Assembly: GCF_009857595.1 (NCBI RefSeq)
Contig: NZ_WWCU01000007.1
Span: 1-64,000 of the forward strand
DNA: 64,000 nt
Reading direction: 5' to 3'
Source of the DNA: Pseudoduganella aquatica
Lineage (GTDB): Bacteria; Pseudomonadota; Gammaproteobacteria; Burkholderiales; Burkholderiaceae_D
Shown: piece after piece, positions 34,091-45,700 of the stretch
Layout: each line of letters opens with the position of its first letter
How positions within the stretch are numbered: position 1 is the stretch's first letter
The notes under the pieces: generated by a model
Database searches by the model: none
What the model was told of the DNA's origin: nothing
What the model saw: only the letters and a program-made list of their open reading frames with translations
Position numbers and translations under genes: made by a program

Positions 34091-34837
34091 ATGAACAGCA
34101 AACAGCAACAAGTCGCCATCGTCACCGGCGCATCGCGCGGCATAGGCGCCGCCATCGCCCAGCGCCTGGGGCGCGAGGGCTACGCGGTGGTCGTCAACTA
34201 CGCCGGCAACGCGGCCGAAGCGGCCCGGGTGGTCCAGGCCATCGCGGATGGCGGCGGCAGCGCAATCGCCGTCCAGGCCGACGTGGCCGATCCGGCCGCC
34301 GTGCGCGCGCTGTTCGACCAGGCCATCGCCCAGCTGGGCCGGGTCGATGTGCTGGTCAACAACGCCGGCATCATGCCGCCCCAACTGCCGGCGCTGGCCG
34401 ACACCGGCGACGATACCTTCGACCGCCTGGTGGCCGTCAACCTCAAGGGCAGCTTCAACACCATGCGCGAAGCGGGCACCCGGCTGCAGCACGGCGGCCG
34501 CGTCATCAACTTTTCGTCCAGCCTGGTGGGCACGCGCCTGCCCGGCTACGCCGTGTACGCCGCCACCAAGGCCGCGGTTGAAACCATGACCAATATCCTG
34601 GCCAAGGAAATGCGCGGCAAAGGCATCACGGTCAACGCCGTGGCGCCGGGGCCGACCGCCACCGCCCTGTTCCTGGACGGGAAAACGCCGGAAACCATCG
34701 CCCGGCTGTCGGCCATGGCGCCGCTGGAGCGCCTGGGCACGCCGGACGACATCGCCGCCGCCGTCGCCTTCCTGGCAGGCCCGGACGGCGCCTGGATCAA
34801 CGGGCAGACGCTGCGCGCCAACGGCGGCATGGTGTAA
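34091..34837 (+). CDS. Short-chain dehydrogenase/reductase (SDR)
   Basis: This 248-residue NAD(P)-dependent oxidoreductase has the cofactor motif TGASRGIG near residue 14, NNAG near 92, and catalytic Ser and YxxxK (SSSLV; YAVYAATK). Arg in ASRGIG suggests NADPH preference. It resembles FabG-like 3-oxoacyl reductases and broad-substrate carbonyl reductases. AAGGAG lies 8-9 nt upstream. The divergent LysR gene probably controls it. Confidence 0.88.
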   Translation: MNSKQQQVAIVTGASRGIGAAIAQRLGREGYAVVVNYAGNAAEAARVVQAIADGGGSAIAVQADVADPAAVRALFDQAIAQLGRVDVLVNNAGIMPPQLPALADTGDDTFDRLVAVNLKGSFNTMREAGTRLQHGGRVINFSSSLVGTRLPGYAVYAATKAAVETMTNILAKEMRGKGITVNAVAPGPTATALFLDGKTPETIARLSAMAPLERLGTPDDIAAAVAFLAGPDGAWINGQTLRANGGMV

Positions 34838-34870
34838 AACCGGCCGCCCGGATTGTAAATTGATACATAC

Positions 34871-34884
34871 TGTACCAAGGTACA
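34871..34884. promoter_or_regulatory. Palindrome TGTACCAAGGTACA upstream of a hybrid kinase gene
   Basis: A perfect 14-bp palindrome lies in the 108-bp gap between the SDR and the hybrid kinase, close to promoter-like AT-rich sequence (TTGATA at 34860, TACAAT at 34888). It looks like an operator for a dimeric repressor that is not encoded nearby. Confidence 0.5.
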
Positions 34885-34945
34885 AGATACAATCCGCCCC
34901 CGGAGCGCTAGCATTGCTGGAACAGGGGATAGTCCGGGCGGAATA

Positions 34946-37582
<2,637 letters not shown>

Positions 37583-37600
37583 GGCGCCCGCCTGGGCTGC

Positions 37601-39613
37601 CTATTTGTACAGCACCCCGGGCAGCCACAGGCCGATGGCAGGGAACAGATACAGCAGGACCACGCCCAGCACCTGGATCGCCATGAAGGGCATCATGCCG
37701 AGGAATATCTGGTTCAGGGTCACATGGGGCGGCGCCACGCCCTTCAGATAGAAGGCCGACATGGCCACCGGCGGCGACAGGAAGGCTGTCTGCAGATTCA
37801 TCGCCACCAGCAGGCCGAAGAACAGCGGGTCGATATTGAAGTGGCCCAGCAGGGGGATGAAGATGGGCATGAAGATCACGATGATCTCGGTCCACTCCAG
37901 CGGCCAGCCGAGCAGGAAGATGATGACCTGGGCCAGCAGCATGAACTGCACCGGCGTGAGCTCCATGCCCAGCACCCAGGTGTTGATCAGCTCCTGCCCG
38001 CCCAGCAGCGCGAAGGCGGCCGAGAAAATGCTGGAGCCGACAAACAGCCAGCACACCATGGCGCTGGTCTTCGCCGTCAGGTGGGCCGACTCGCGCAGCA
38101 TGCCGAAGTTGAAGCGACGGTAGGCGATGGCCAGCAGCATGCCGCCGAACGCGCCCATGGCCGCTGCCTCGGTGGGCGTGGCGAAGCCGAACACGATGCT
38201 GCCCAATACCGCCAGGATCATGAACGCCAGCGGGAATAATGACCCCATCAGCATTTTCAGTATCTCCAGGCGGGCGAAGGAGAAGAAGACGTAGAACAGC
38301 AGCAGCGCCGCCGTGCCGGCCCCCAGCGCTATCCAGAAGCTGGCCGGCGCAGGCCTGGAAGGCTGCGCGCCTGACGCCGCATCGGCTGCGGGCGCCGGTG
38401 CGGCAGCGCTAGCAGCCGGGGTGGCAGGTGTCGCTGGCCCGGCCGGCGCGGCTGGCGATACTGCGCCCGCGCCTTGCCCGGAGGCTGCCTTGCCGGCCGG
38501 CGTTTCCGCGCCCGGCGGCTCGGCCAGGTCGTTGCTGGCAGGCGGTTCTTCCAGTCCGCCTGCGGGCGCCGGTTCCGCCAGCGTTCCGGCGTCGCTGGCG
38601 GACGCGCTCAAGTCCTGCGTGCTGCCCAGTTCCACCAGCTCGGTGGGCGCTGCGGCAGGCGCCGTGACGACGCGGTAGCTCACCCCCATCAGGGCGGCAA
38701 ACGCCAGCGCGGGCAGCAGGGCGATAAGCAGCTGCTGCGCCAGCGCGCGCTTGCCCGCGCCGCCAGGCGCCGGCCCCGATTGCGCCAGCGCGCCGGCCAG
38801 TCCCGGCAGGGCCATTGCGCGTCCGCTGGCCGTCATGGCCTGCGCGAACGGCGGCAGGGCCACGCGGCGCTCCTCGGCGGACAGTGGCGGCGCGGCGTCC
38901 GGTTTCAGCTTGGCCACCAGCATCACATAGCCCACGTACAGCACGGCCAGCATAATGCCGGGGAACAGCGCGCCCGCATACAGCTTCACCACCGATACGC
39001 CCGCCGTGGCGCCGTAGACGATCAGCAGCACCGACGGCGGTATCAGTATGCCCAGGCAGCCACCGGCCGTGATGGCGCCCGCCGACAGCCGCGTGCTGCA
39101 GCCGGCCTTCAGCATGGCGGGCAAAGCCAGCAGCCCCATCAGCGTGACCACCGCGCCGACAATGCCGGTGGCCGTGGCGAAAATGGCGCAGGTGACGATG
39201 GTGGCCACCGCCAGCGAACCCGGCACCCGTGCCATGGCAATGTGCAGGCTTTTGAACAGCTTTTCGATCAGATTGGCGCGCTCCACCAGGTAGCCCATGA
39301 AGACGAACAGCGGGATAGAAATGAGCACGTCGTTCGCCATCACGGAATAGGCGCGCTGCACCATCAGATCCAGCGTGAGCTGTATCGCCTGGTTGGGATC
39401 GCGGCTATGGAAGGCGTACCAGGCGAACAGCACCCCCATGCCCATGAGCGTGAACGCGGTGGGGAAGCCCAGCATGATGGCCACCACCACCAGGGCCAGC
39501 ATCAGCAGGCCAACGTGGCCGTTCGTCATGTCGGCAGGGGCGGGCATGAGGGCGAACAGCGCAATGACGATGGCCACCAGCATGGACAGGCCGAACCAGA
39601 TTTCCTTCCTCAT
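37601..39613 (-). CDS. dctM: TRAP transporter large permease (DctM) with an inserted low-complexity region
   Basis: This 670-residue inner-membrane subunit couples substrate uptake to Na+ or H+. The DctM core is recognisable at both ends (ISIPLFVFMGYLVERANLIE; GILIPPSVLLIVYGATAG; FGFATPTEAAAMGAFG). Family members are usually 420-460 residues. Here roughly 200 extra residues are inserted after the first half, comprising one extra hydrophobic helix and an Ala/Pro-rich stretch at about 316-425, followed by another helix. The start at MRKEIWFGLSML overlaps the stop of dctQ as ATGA. Confidence 0.9.
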   Translation of the reverse strand: MRKEIWFGLSMLVAIVIALFALMPAPADMTNGHVGLLMLALVVVAIMLGFPTAFTLMGMGVLFAWYAFHSRDPNQAIQLTLDLMVQRAYSVMANDVLISIPLFVFMGYLVERANLIEKLFKSLHIAMARVPGSLAVATIVTCAIFATATGIVGAVVTLMGLLALPAMLKAGCSTRLSAGAITAGGCLGILIPPSVLLIVYGATAGVSVVKLYAGALFPGIMLAVLYVGYVMLVAKLKPDAAPPLSAEERRVALPPFAQAMTASGRAMALPGLAGALAQSGPAPGGAGKRALAQQLLIALLPALAFAALMGVSYRVVTAPAAAPTELVELGSTQDLSASASDAGTLAEPAPAGGLEEPPASNDLAEPPGAETPAGKAASGQGAGAVSPAAPAGPATPATPAASAAAPAPAADAASGAQPSRPAPASFWIALGAGTAALLLFYVFFSFARLEILKMLMGSLFPLAFMILAVLGSIVFGFATPTEAAAMGAFGGMLLAIAYRRFNFGMLRESAHLTAKTSAMVCWLFVGSSIFSAAFALLGGQELINTWVLGMELTPVQFMLLAQVIIFLLGWPLEWTEIIVIFMPIFIPLLGHFNIDPLFFGLLVAMNLQTAFLSPPVAMSAFYLKGVAPPHVTLNQIFLGMMPFMAIQVLGVVLLYLFPAIGLWLPGVLYK

Positions 39614-40197
39614 GTTGCTTCTCCCGTGCCGTCGGCGTGGACCATTTCCTTCAGCTTGCCGACGTCCACTTCTTCCACGTCCGGCTCGCGCGAGGGCCAG
39701 GCGCCGTCGCGCAGGCACAGCACGCAGCGCACGATCTCCACCAGCCCTTGCAGCAGGAGCAGCACGCCGGAAACCGGGATCACCATCTTGAAGGGATACA
39801 GCGGCGGCCCGTTCGCCGTCAGCGTGGAGTGCTCATTGATGGCCAGCGACTCGGCCGCGTAGGCGTAGCCGGCCCATACCAGCGCCACTACGCCGGGGAT
39901 GAAGAACACCACATACAGCAGCAGGTCCAGGCCGGCCTGCAGGCGCGGCGGGAAAAAGCTGTACAGCACGTCGCCGCGCACGTGGCCGTTTTTGGCCAGG
40001 GTGTAGGCGCCTGCCATCATGAAGGCAGCGCCGTACATCATGATCATCAGATCGAAGGCCCAGGGATTGGGGCGGTTCAGCGCGTAGCGCGCGAACACTT
40101 CCCAGGAAATGAGGAAGGTGAGCGCCACGATCAGCCAGGAAAATGCCTGGCCGATCCAGCTGCTCATCCGGTCGATGAAAAACAAGAAGTTCTGCAT
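39610..40197 (-). CDS. dctQ: TRAP transporter small permease (DctQ)
   Basis: This 195-residue protein has four membrane helices (AFSWLIVALTFLISWEVFARY; MIMMYGAAFMMAGAYTLA; LLLYVVFFIPGVVALVWAGY; VIPVSGVLLLLQGLVEIV). EVFARY and the HVRGDV loop are typical of DctQ. The hydrophilic C-terminus is acidic. It lies between dctP and dctM and overlaps dctM by 4 bp. Confidence 0.9.
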   Translation of the reverse strand: MQNFLFFIDRMSSWIGQAFSWLIVALTFLISWEVFARYALNRPNPWAFDLMIMMYGAAFMMAGAYTLAKNGHVRGDVLYSFFPPRLQAGLDLLLYVVFFIPGVVALVWAGYAYAAESLAINEHSTLTANGPPLYPFKMVIPVSGVLLLLQGLVEIVRCVLCLRDGAWPSREPDVEEVDVGKLKEMVHADGTGEAT

Positions 40198-40274
40198 GCG
40201 GCGGCTCCGGAAAGGTGTGGGCGGGCCGGCGCGCGCGGTGCTGCCGCGCGCGCCGGATGCTGCGCGTTCCGGTA

Positions 40275-41411
40275 TCAGGCCCTCTTGCCGAAGTAGTGGT
40301 TGTAGGCCATGCGGCGCGGGTTATTGGTGTCCATGTCCCACTTCATGGCGCGCGCCGCGAAGGCGCGCTGCGACTTCTCCACTTCGCGGAACAGCGGATT
40401 GTCCGCGCCCTTCTTGGCCACCACCTCGTCCCACACCTTCAGCTGCTCCTGCAGCAGGGTGTCGGGCGTCTTGTAGAACTTTACGCCGTCCTTCGATTGC
40501 AGCTCGCCGTAGTCCTTGGAATAGCGGTCGATCGCCTTCCACGACATGTCGGCCGACGCCGCCTCGACGGCGTTGTCGATGATGGCCTTCATCTTGGCGG
40601 GCAGGGCGTCGTATTTGGTCTTGTTGAAGGTGATCTCGAACTGCTCCGAGCTTTGGTGGAAGCTTTGCAGCATGCACACCTTGGACACGTCCGGGAATCC
40701 CAGCAGGCGGTCGGAGCTGGCGTTGTTGAACTCCGCGCCGTCGAGCAGGCCGCGGTCCATGGCGGGCACGATCTCGCCGCCGGGCAGCGCATTGACCGCC
40801 GCGCCCATGGCGGTGAACAGGTCGATGGCCAGGCCGTTGGTGCGGAACTTCAGGCCTTTCAGGTCGTCCTTCTTGGTGATGGGCTTCTTGAACCAGCCCA
40901 GCGGCTGGGTGGGCATGGGGCCGGTGAGGAAGGACACCACGTTGGCGCCGATGGAGGAGTACAGCTTGACCAGCAGCTCCTTGCCGCCGCCGTATTTATG
41001 CCAGGCCAGCACCATGTTCGCGTCCATGCCGAACACCGGGCCGGAGGTCCACAGCGCGATGGCGCTCTGCTTGCCGTAGTTGTAGCCCATCACGCCGTGG
41101 CCGCCGTCCAGCGTGCCTTTCGACACCGCATCGAGCAGGCCGAAGGCGGGCACCACCGAACCGGCCGGCAGCACCTCGATTTTCAGCTCGCCGCCGGTCA
41201 TGTCGTTGACCTTTTTGGCAAAGTCGCCCGCGTATTCGTGGAAGATGTCCTTGCTCGGCCAGGTGCTCTGGAAGCGCAGCTGGGTGGGCGCCTGGGCGTT
41301 GGCGATCATGGGCAGGGCGAGCGCGGCGCCGGTGGCGCCGGCGGCGGCGTTGCCCAGGAACTTGCGGCGGGCGTTGATGTTCTGCTTGGCTGGGGTGTCG
41401 ATCTTCTTCAT
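40275..41411 (-). CDS. dctP: TRAP transporter substrate-binding protein (DctP), Tat-exported
   Basis: This 378-residue periplasmic receptor has a twin-arginine signal RRKFLGNAAAGATGAALA, with cleavage likely after ANA. The mature part has the DctP fold, with LRFQSTWPSKDIFHEYA at the start and GLKFRTNGLA around the conserved ligand-binding Arg (KFR). The FRTNGL and long-helix pattern is typical of receptors for 2-oxo acids, lactate or similar carboxylates; the ligand is unknown. First gene of the dctPQM operon. Confidence 0.9.
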   Translation of the reverse strand: MKKIDTPAKQNINARRKFLGNAAAGATGAALALPMIANAQAPTQLRFQSTWPSKDIFHEYAGDFAKKVNDMTGGELKIEVLPAGSVVPAFGLLDAVSKGTLDGGHGVMGYNYGKQSAIALWTSGPVFGMDANMVLAWHKYGGGKELLVKLYSSIGANVVSFLTGPMPTQPLGWFKKPITKKDDLKGLKFRTNGLAIDLFTAMGAAVNALPGGEIVPAMDRGLLDGAEFNNASSDRLLGFPDVSKVCMLQSFHQSSEQFEITFNKTKYDALPAKMKAIIDNAVEAASADMSWKAIDRYSKDYGELQSKDGVKFYKTPDTLLQEQLKVWDEVVAKKGADNPLFREVEKSQRAFAARAMKWDMDTNNPRRMAYNHYFGKRA

Positions 41412-41561
41412 CGTATGTCTCCTGTTGTAGTTTTGTAACCGGAACGATAAATCCTGACGTGGTGCTGCGAAAGTACGGCGGTGCTGCCTCCTGTCTGTTC
41501 AGACACTGATAACGGAATTGCAAGAATGTTCCTGCATACTTACAGATTGCTTACACGGGAC

Positions 41562-42263
41562 TTACAAGGCGCAGGCGATGGCAAAGTCGACGTGATAATG
41601 CTCATCGTGCCGCACCCAGGGCGTGTCTTGCATGAAGCGCAGGTGGCGGCGCAGGTAGGGGCCGCGCGGTGTGGCCAGCAGTTGCGGCAGGTAGCGGGGA
41701 TCGAAGATCACCAGCGCCAGATCGGTTTTCTGCGCCAGCGCCGCCAGCCGCAGTTGATAGAGATGCTCCGCCATGGCCGGGAAATCGATGCGGTAATCGC
41801 CGTAGCGCGCCTGCGCGTCGAACTCGATATCGTAGCCGTAGCGGTTGAGCGGGGTGGATGGCAGCAAGGCGGACTTGCCCTCGGCATCCAGCACCGGCAC
41901 GAAGAAATCCACGGAAGTGCCGTTCTGATGCGTCTTGTGGGGGTTGAACGGGCCGCCGTTTTTCAGCCCGGTTTCGCCGTACACATAGTGCGTTGCCGGC
42001 CGCGAAGCCGCCAGCGCCGCATAGGCCTGGCCCACGACCCGCCCGACGGTGGAATGCACGTAAGTCCTGCCGGCCGATGCGGCCAGTGTGCTGTAGGCTG
42101 AAAAATTCTCGCCCCGGACCGGCAAGGGCACGCTGCGTTCAACCCGTCCGCTCGCGGTGCGGCCATGGCACTCGCTTTCCACCGCTCCCGCAGCCTGGAT
42201 ATGGCAAACAGCGCAGACAAGGCCAAAAATTGGAAGGGCTTTCATTTTCTCCTGTATGTGCAT
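41562..42263 (-). CDS. mepA: Penicillin-insensitive murein endopeptidase-like protein (M74)
   Basis: This 233-residue exported zinc peptidase has a signal peptide (ALPIFGLVCAVCHIQAAGA). The M74/LAS motifs are present as HKTHQNGTSVDFFVP (HxxGxxxD type) and the C-terminal HDEHYHVDF. It should cleave D-Ala-meso-DAP cross-links in peptidoglycan. It is somewhat shorter than E. coli MepA and diverges outside the motifs, so the symbol is tentative. The start may be 42263 or the Met six codons later. It is monocistronic. Confidence 0.8.
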   Translation of the reverse strand: MHIQEKMKALPIFGLVCAVCHIQAAGAVESECHGRTASGRVERSVPLPVRGENFSAYSTLAASAGRTYVHSTVGRVVGQAYAALAASRPATHYVYGETGLKNGGPFNPHKTHQNGTSVDFFVPVLDAEGKSALLPSTPLNRYGYDIEFDAQARYGDYRIDFPAMAEHLYQLRLAALAQKTDLALVIFDPRYLPQLLATPRGPYLRRHLRFMQDTPWVRHDEHYHVDFAIACAL

Positions 42264-42328
42264 CGCTGTCTTTTGAGGATAGCATGGCGGCGCGTGAGGG
42301 GGCGCTGAGGGATGTCAAAGCGATCGGC

Positions 42329-42360
42329 GAAAAAAAGCCTGCGCCGTGGCGCAGGCTTTC
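42329..42360 (-). terminator. Rho-independent terminator of sodB
   Basis: AGCCTGCGCC and GGCGCAGGCT form a 10-bp stem with a 2-nt loop. On the minus strand it is followed by a T run. It lies 30 bp after the sodB stop. Confidence 0.88.
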
Positions 42361-42390
42361 TTGAGGGGCGGACCGCTCGCTTGGCTGTAC

Positions 42391-42969
42391 TTAAGCGAAG
42401 TTGGCGGCCGCGAAGTCCCAGTTCACCAGGTTGAAGAAGTTCTCAACATACTTCGGACGCAGGTTGCGGGTGTCGATGTAGTAGGCGTGCTCCCACAGGT
42501 CGCAGGTCAGCAGCGCTTTGTTTTCGGTGGTCAGCGGGGTGGCGGCGTTGGAGGTGTTGACGATGTCCACGGTGCCGTCCGGCTTTTTCACCAGCCAGGT
42601 CCAGCTGGAACCGAAGTTGCCTACGCAGGACTTGGTGAATTCTTCCTTGAACTTGGCGAAGGAACCCCATTTGGCGTTGATCGCGTCGGCCAGCGCGCCG
42701 GTAGGCTCGCCGCCGCCGGCTGGCTTCAGGCCATTCCAGTAGAAGGTGTGGTTCCAGACCTGGGCCGAGTTGTTGAAGATGCCACCGGACGACTTCTTGA
42801 TGATCTCTTCCAGCGACAGGGCTTCGAATTCGGTGCCCTTGATCAGGTTGTTCAGATTGGTGACATACGCTTGGTGGTGCTTACCATAGTGGTATTCCAG
42901 CGTTTCTTGCGAGATGTGCGGCGCCAGGGCGTCGATTGCATACGGCAGAGGTGGCAGAGTATGTTCCAT
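42391..42969 (-). CDS. sodB: Superoxide dismutase [Fe]
   Basis: This 192-residue cytoplasmic dismutase has metal ligands His27 (YHYGKHH), His74 (VWNHTFYW), Asp157 and His161 ([11 protein letters not shown]). Gln70 in NNSAQVWNH is the residue typical of Fe-type enzymes. It is a single gene with its own terminator. In related Burkholderiales sodB lies next to xseA, but here a sugar cluster separates them. Confidence 0.94.
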   Translation of the reverse strand: MEHTLPPLPYAIDALAPHISQETLEYHYGKHHQAYVTNLNNLIKGTEFEALSLEEIIKKSSGGIFNNSAQVWNHTFYWNGLKPAGGGEPTGALADAINAKWGSFAKFKEEFTKSCVGNFGSSWTWLVKKPDGTVDIVNTSNAATPLTTENKALLTCDLWEHAYYIDTRNLRPKYVENFFNLVNWDFAAANFA

Positions 42970-43034
42970 GTGTCTATCCTTTTGGTGTGGGCTGAAAGTT
43001 ATTGTTTGCTGAAACAGCCATTATTGTAAACCTT

Positions 43035-44048
43035 TCAGCGCCGCCGCGTGGTCTCTCGCACCACCAGCTCCAGAGGGGGCACTTGCGCCTGCACCGGCTC
43101 GCCGTGGATCAGGCGCAGCAGCGCATTGGTGGCCACCAGGCCCATGTCATATAGCGGCTGGCGTATGGTCGTCAGCGGCGGCGTGGTATAGGAGGAGCCG
43201 GGCAGGTCATCGAAGCCCACCAGCGACACGTCGTCCGGCACCCGGATGCCCTTGCGGTACAGGCACAGGCGTACGCCGTAGGCGCTCTGGTCGTTGGCCG
43301 CGAACACGGCGGTGAACTGCTGGCCGGTGTCGAACAGGTGGCTGACGGCCAGCAGGCCGCTGTTTTCGTGGAAATTACCCTCGACCATGAGCTTGGGATC
43401 CAGCTCGATGCCGGCCTCGAACAGGGCGCGCCGGTAGCCCGCCGCGCGTTCCTCGGCGTCGATATTGTTGGCCGGGCCGGACACGAAGGCGATGCGCCGG
43501 TGGCCCAGCTCGATCAGGTGGCGCACCGCCATCCAGGCGCCGTATTCGTTGTCCAGCTTGAAGCCCAGCGCGCTGCGCGTGTTCAGCGAGCGCCCGGTGG
43601 AGACGATGGGGCGCTGGCCGGAGAACTGCAGCACGGTCTCGTCCGACATGCGGCCCGAAAGCAGGATAATGCCGTCCACCTTGCGCGCCAGCAGCAGGCG
43701 GATGCGGTCCGCTTCCTCCTCCGCGTTCCAGTGGCCGCTGACGATGACCGAGGCGTAGCCCGTGCCCTTCAGGCCGTCGTCCACGCCGCGCAGGGTTTCG
43801 TCGAAGTAGGGCGAGGAAATATCCTGCACCACGATGCCTATGGTCTGCGAGCGGCCTTTTTTCAGGCCCTGGGCCATCAGGTTGGGCGCGAACTTGGTGC
43901 GGGCGATGGCGGCCATGACGGCCTGGCGCTTGTCGTCGGACACCTTGGCGGTGCCGTTCAGGATGCGGGAGACGGTGCTGGGCGACACTCCGGCTTCGCG
44001 CGCGACGTCCAGCAAAGTCGAAGGGGAGGTATGGTCGTCGTCGCTCAA
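43035..44048 (-). CDS. LacI family repressor of the beta-glucoside cluster
   Basis: This 337-residue regulator has an N-terminal HTH (TLLDVAREAGVSPSTVSRILNG) and hinge helix, then a sugar-binding domain (GIVVQDISSPYF; GFDDLPGSSYTTPPLTTI). It is divergent from the glucosidase gene. A palindrome of LacI type lies before the glucosidase gene and a weaker one before its own start, so it probably represses both until a glucose-type sugar or glucoside binds. Confidence 0.9.
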   Translation of the reverse strand: MSDDDHTSPSTLLDVAREAGVSPSTVSRILNGTAKVSDDKRQAVMAAIARTKFAPNLMAQGLKKGRSQTIGIVVQDISSPYFDETLRGVDDGLKGTGYASVIVSGHWNAEEEADRIRLLLARKVDGIILLSGRMSDETVLQFSGQRPIVSTGRSLNTRSALGFKLDNEYGAWMAVRHLIELGHRRIAFVSGPANNIDAEERAAGYRRALFEAGIELDPKLMVEGNFHENSGLLAVSHLFDTGQQFTAVFAANDQSAYGVRLCLYRKGIRVPDDVSLVGFDDLPGSSYTTPPLTTIRQPLYDMGLVATNALLRLIHGEPVQAQVPPLELVVRETTRRR

Positions 44049-44070
44049 GGTCGGTCCTGTCGTTGTTTTT

Positions 44071-44084
44071 TGAAATCCTTTTCA
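44071..44084. promoter_or_regulatory. Second LacI-type half-palindrome upstream of the repressor gene
   Basis: TGAAA and TTTCA arms surround TCCT, 23 bp upstream of the repressor start. It resembles the strong operator before the glucosidase gene and suggests autoregulation. Confidence 0.5.
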
Positions 44085-44175
44085 GGGCCAGCATAGCATA
44101 GTTTTTCTGGGATTTTCGCTCTTGCGCAGCGGCTTTGCCGAGTTAAAAATCGCACAGTTGTTCAAAATATTATGA

Positions 44176-44204
44176 TTGACTTCAATTTTAAGTGGGTGTT
44201 AAAT
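44176..44204 (+). promoter_or_regulatory. Sigma-70 promoter of the glucosidase operon
   Basis: TTGACT (44176-44181) and TTAAAT (44199-44204) are separated by exactly 17 bp. Transcription should start near 44211, directly before the LacI operator. Confidence 0.65.
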
Positions 44205-44214
44205 GCACACACTC

Positions 44215-44230
44215 TTGAAAACGTTTTCAA
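44215..44230. promoter_or_regulatory. LacI-family operator TTGAAAACGTTTTCAA
   Basis: A perfect 16-bp palindrome with the central CG typical of LacI-family operators. It covers the predicted transcription start region, so bound repressor would block initiation or early elongation. Confidence 0.8.
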
Positions 44231-44254
44231 AAGACAGACACCACCGCCAACGAC

Positions 44255-45601
44255 ATGACCACACCTGATTCCGCTCCGACCACCATGCCAGCATTCCCAT
44301 CGACTTTCACCTGGGGCGTGGCGACCAGCGCCTACCAGATCGAAGGCGGCGCCACTGCCGATGGCCGTGGTCCGTCCATCTGGGACACGTTCACGCACAC
44401 CCCCGGCAAGATCACCGACGCCAGCACCGGCGACGTGGCTTGCGACCATTACCACCGCTATGCCGAGGACGTGGACATCATCGCCTCGCTCAATGTGGAC
44501 TCCTACCGTTTCTCCATCGCCTGGCCGCGCGTGCAGCCCGACGGCAGCGGCGCCTGGAACGAAGCGGGCTTCGACTTCTACAGCCGCCTGCTGGACAAGC
44601 TGGCCGAAAAAAACATCGCCGCCCACGTCACGCTGTACCACTGGGATTTGCCGCAAGCCCTTGAAGATAAAGGCGGTTGGCTGAACCGCGACACCGCCGC
44701 GCACTTCGCCGTGTACGCCGCCGAAGTGGCGCGCCGCTTCGGCAACCGCGTGGCCACCATCGCCACCCACAACGAACCCTGGTGCACCGCCAACCTGGGC
44801 TACGGCACCGGCCAGTTCGCCCCGGGCATGGCCGATCCGGCCGCCGCCGTGAGCGCCTCGCACCACCTGCTGCTGTCGCACGGCCTGGCCATGCAGGCGA
44901 TGCGCAAGCTGAACGTATCGGCCAAGCTGGGCATCGTGCTGAACCAGTGGACCGCCACCCCGGCCACCGATTCCGCCGCCGACATCAAGGCCGCCGAAGT
45001 GGAGTGGGCGCGCTCCGTGGCCTGGTTCATGGACCCCATTTTCAAGGGCAGCTACCCGGAGCTGGCGCTGGCAAACAACGACTGCTCTTTGCTGTCCATT
45101 CATGAAAACGATTTCAACGATATCCGGCAGGACATCGACTTCCTGGGCGTGAATTACTACTTCCGTGCCTTCGTCAGCACCGAGACGCCGCCGCGCCAGC
45201 CCGAATTCAAGCTGGGCAAGACCGACATGGGCTGGGAGATCTACCCGCAAGGCCTGACCGAGCTGCTGGTCAAGCTGCACGCCGAATACACGCTGCCGCC
45301 GGTCTACATCACCGAAAACGGCATGGCCGTGGCGGACCAGCTGCAGGATGGCGCGAATGGCCGCCAGGTCAAGGACCAGCCGCGCATCGACTACCTGAAG
45401 ATGCACCTCGCCGCGCTGCACGACGCCATGCAGGCGGGCGTGGACGTGCAGGGCTACTTCTACTGGAGCCTGCTGGACAACTTCGAGTGGAACTCGGGTT
45501 ATCTGCGCCGCTTCGGCCTGATCTACGTGGACTACGACACCCAGCAGCGCACGCTGAAAGACAGCGCGCACTGGTACCGCAATTTCATCAAGGAGCAATG
45601 A
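44255..45601 (+). CDS. Beta-glucosidase, glycoside hydrolase family 1
   Basis: This 448-residue cytoplasmic hydrolase of the TIM-barrel GH1 type has the acid/base Glu174 in THNEPW, the nucleophile Glu354 in YITENG, and the N-terminal signature FTWGVATSAYQIEGG. It lacks a signal peptide. It should release glucose from cellobiose or aryl/alkyl beta-glucosides; related beta-galactoside or beta-fucoside activity is possible. First gene of the operon with the TonB receptor and glucokinase. Confidence 0.93.
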   Translation: MTTPDSAPTTMPAFPSTFTWGVATSAYQIEGGATADGRGPSIWDTFTHTPGKITDASTGDVACDHYHRYAEDVDIIASLNVDSYRFSIAWPRVQPDGSGAWNEAGFDFYSRLLDKLAEKNIAAHVTLYHWDLPQALEDKGGWLNRDTAAHFAVYAAEVARRFGNRVATIATHNEPWCTANLGYGTGQFAPGMADPAAAVSASHHLLLSHGLAMQAMRKLNVSAKLGIVLNQWTATPATDSAADIKAAEVEWARSVAWFMDPIFKGSYPELALANNDCSLLSIHENDFNDIRQDIDFLGVNYYFRAFVSTETPPRQPEFKLGKTDMGWEIYPQGLTELLVKLHAEYTLPPVYITENGMAVADQLQDGANGRQVKDQPRIDYLKMHLAALHDAMQAGVDVQGYFYWSLLDNFEWNSGYLRRFGLIYVDYDTQQRTLKDSAHWYRNFIKEQ

Positions 45602-45700
45602 CCATGCAGGAGCCCAACATGGATTCGAGCTGATTTCAGCTGGAGTGCCGCAGTAGCCAAAGAGCTATGCAACACCATCAATCAACGGAATAATAGAGGA

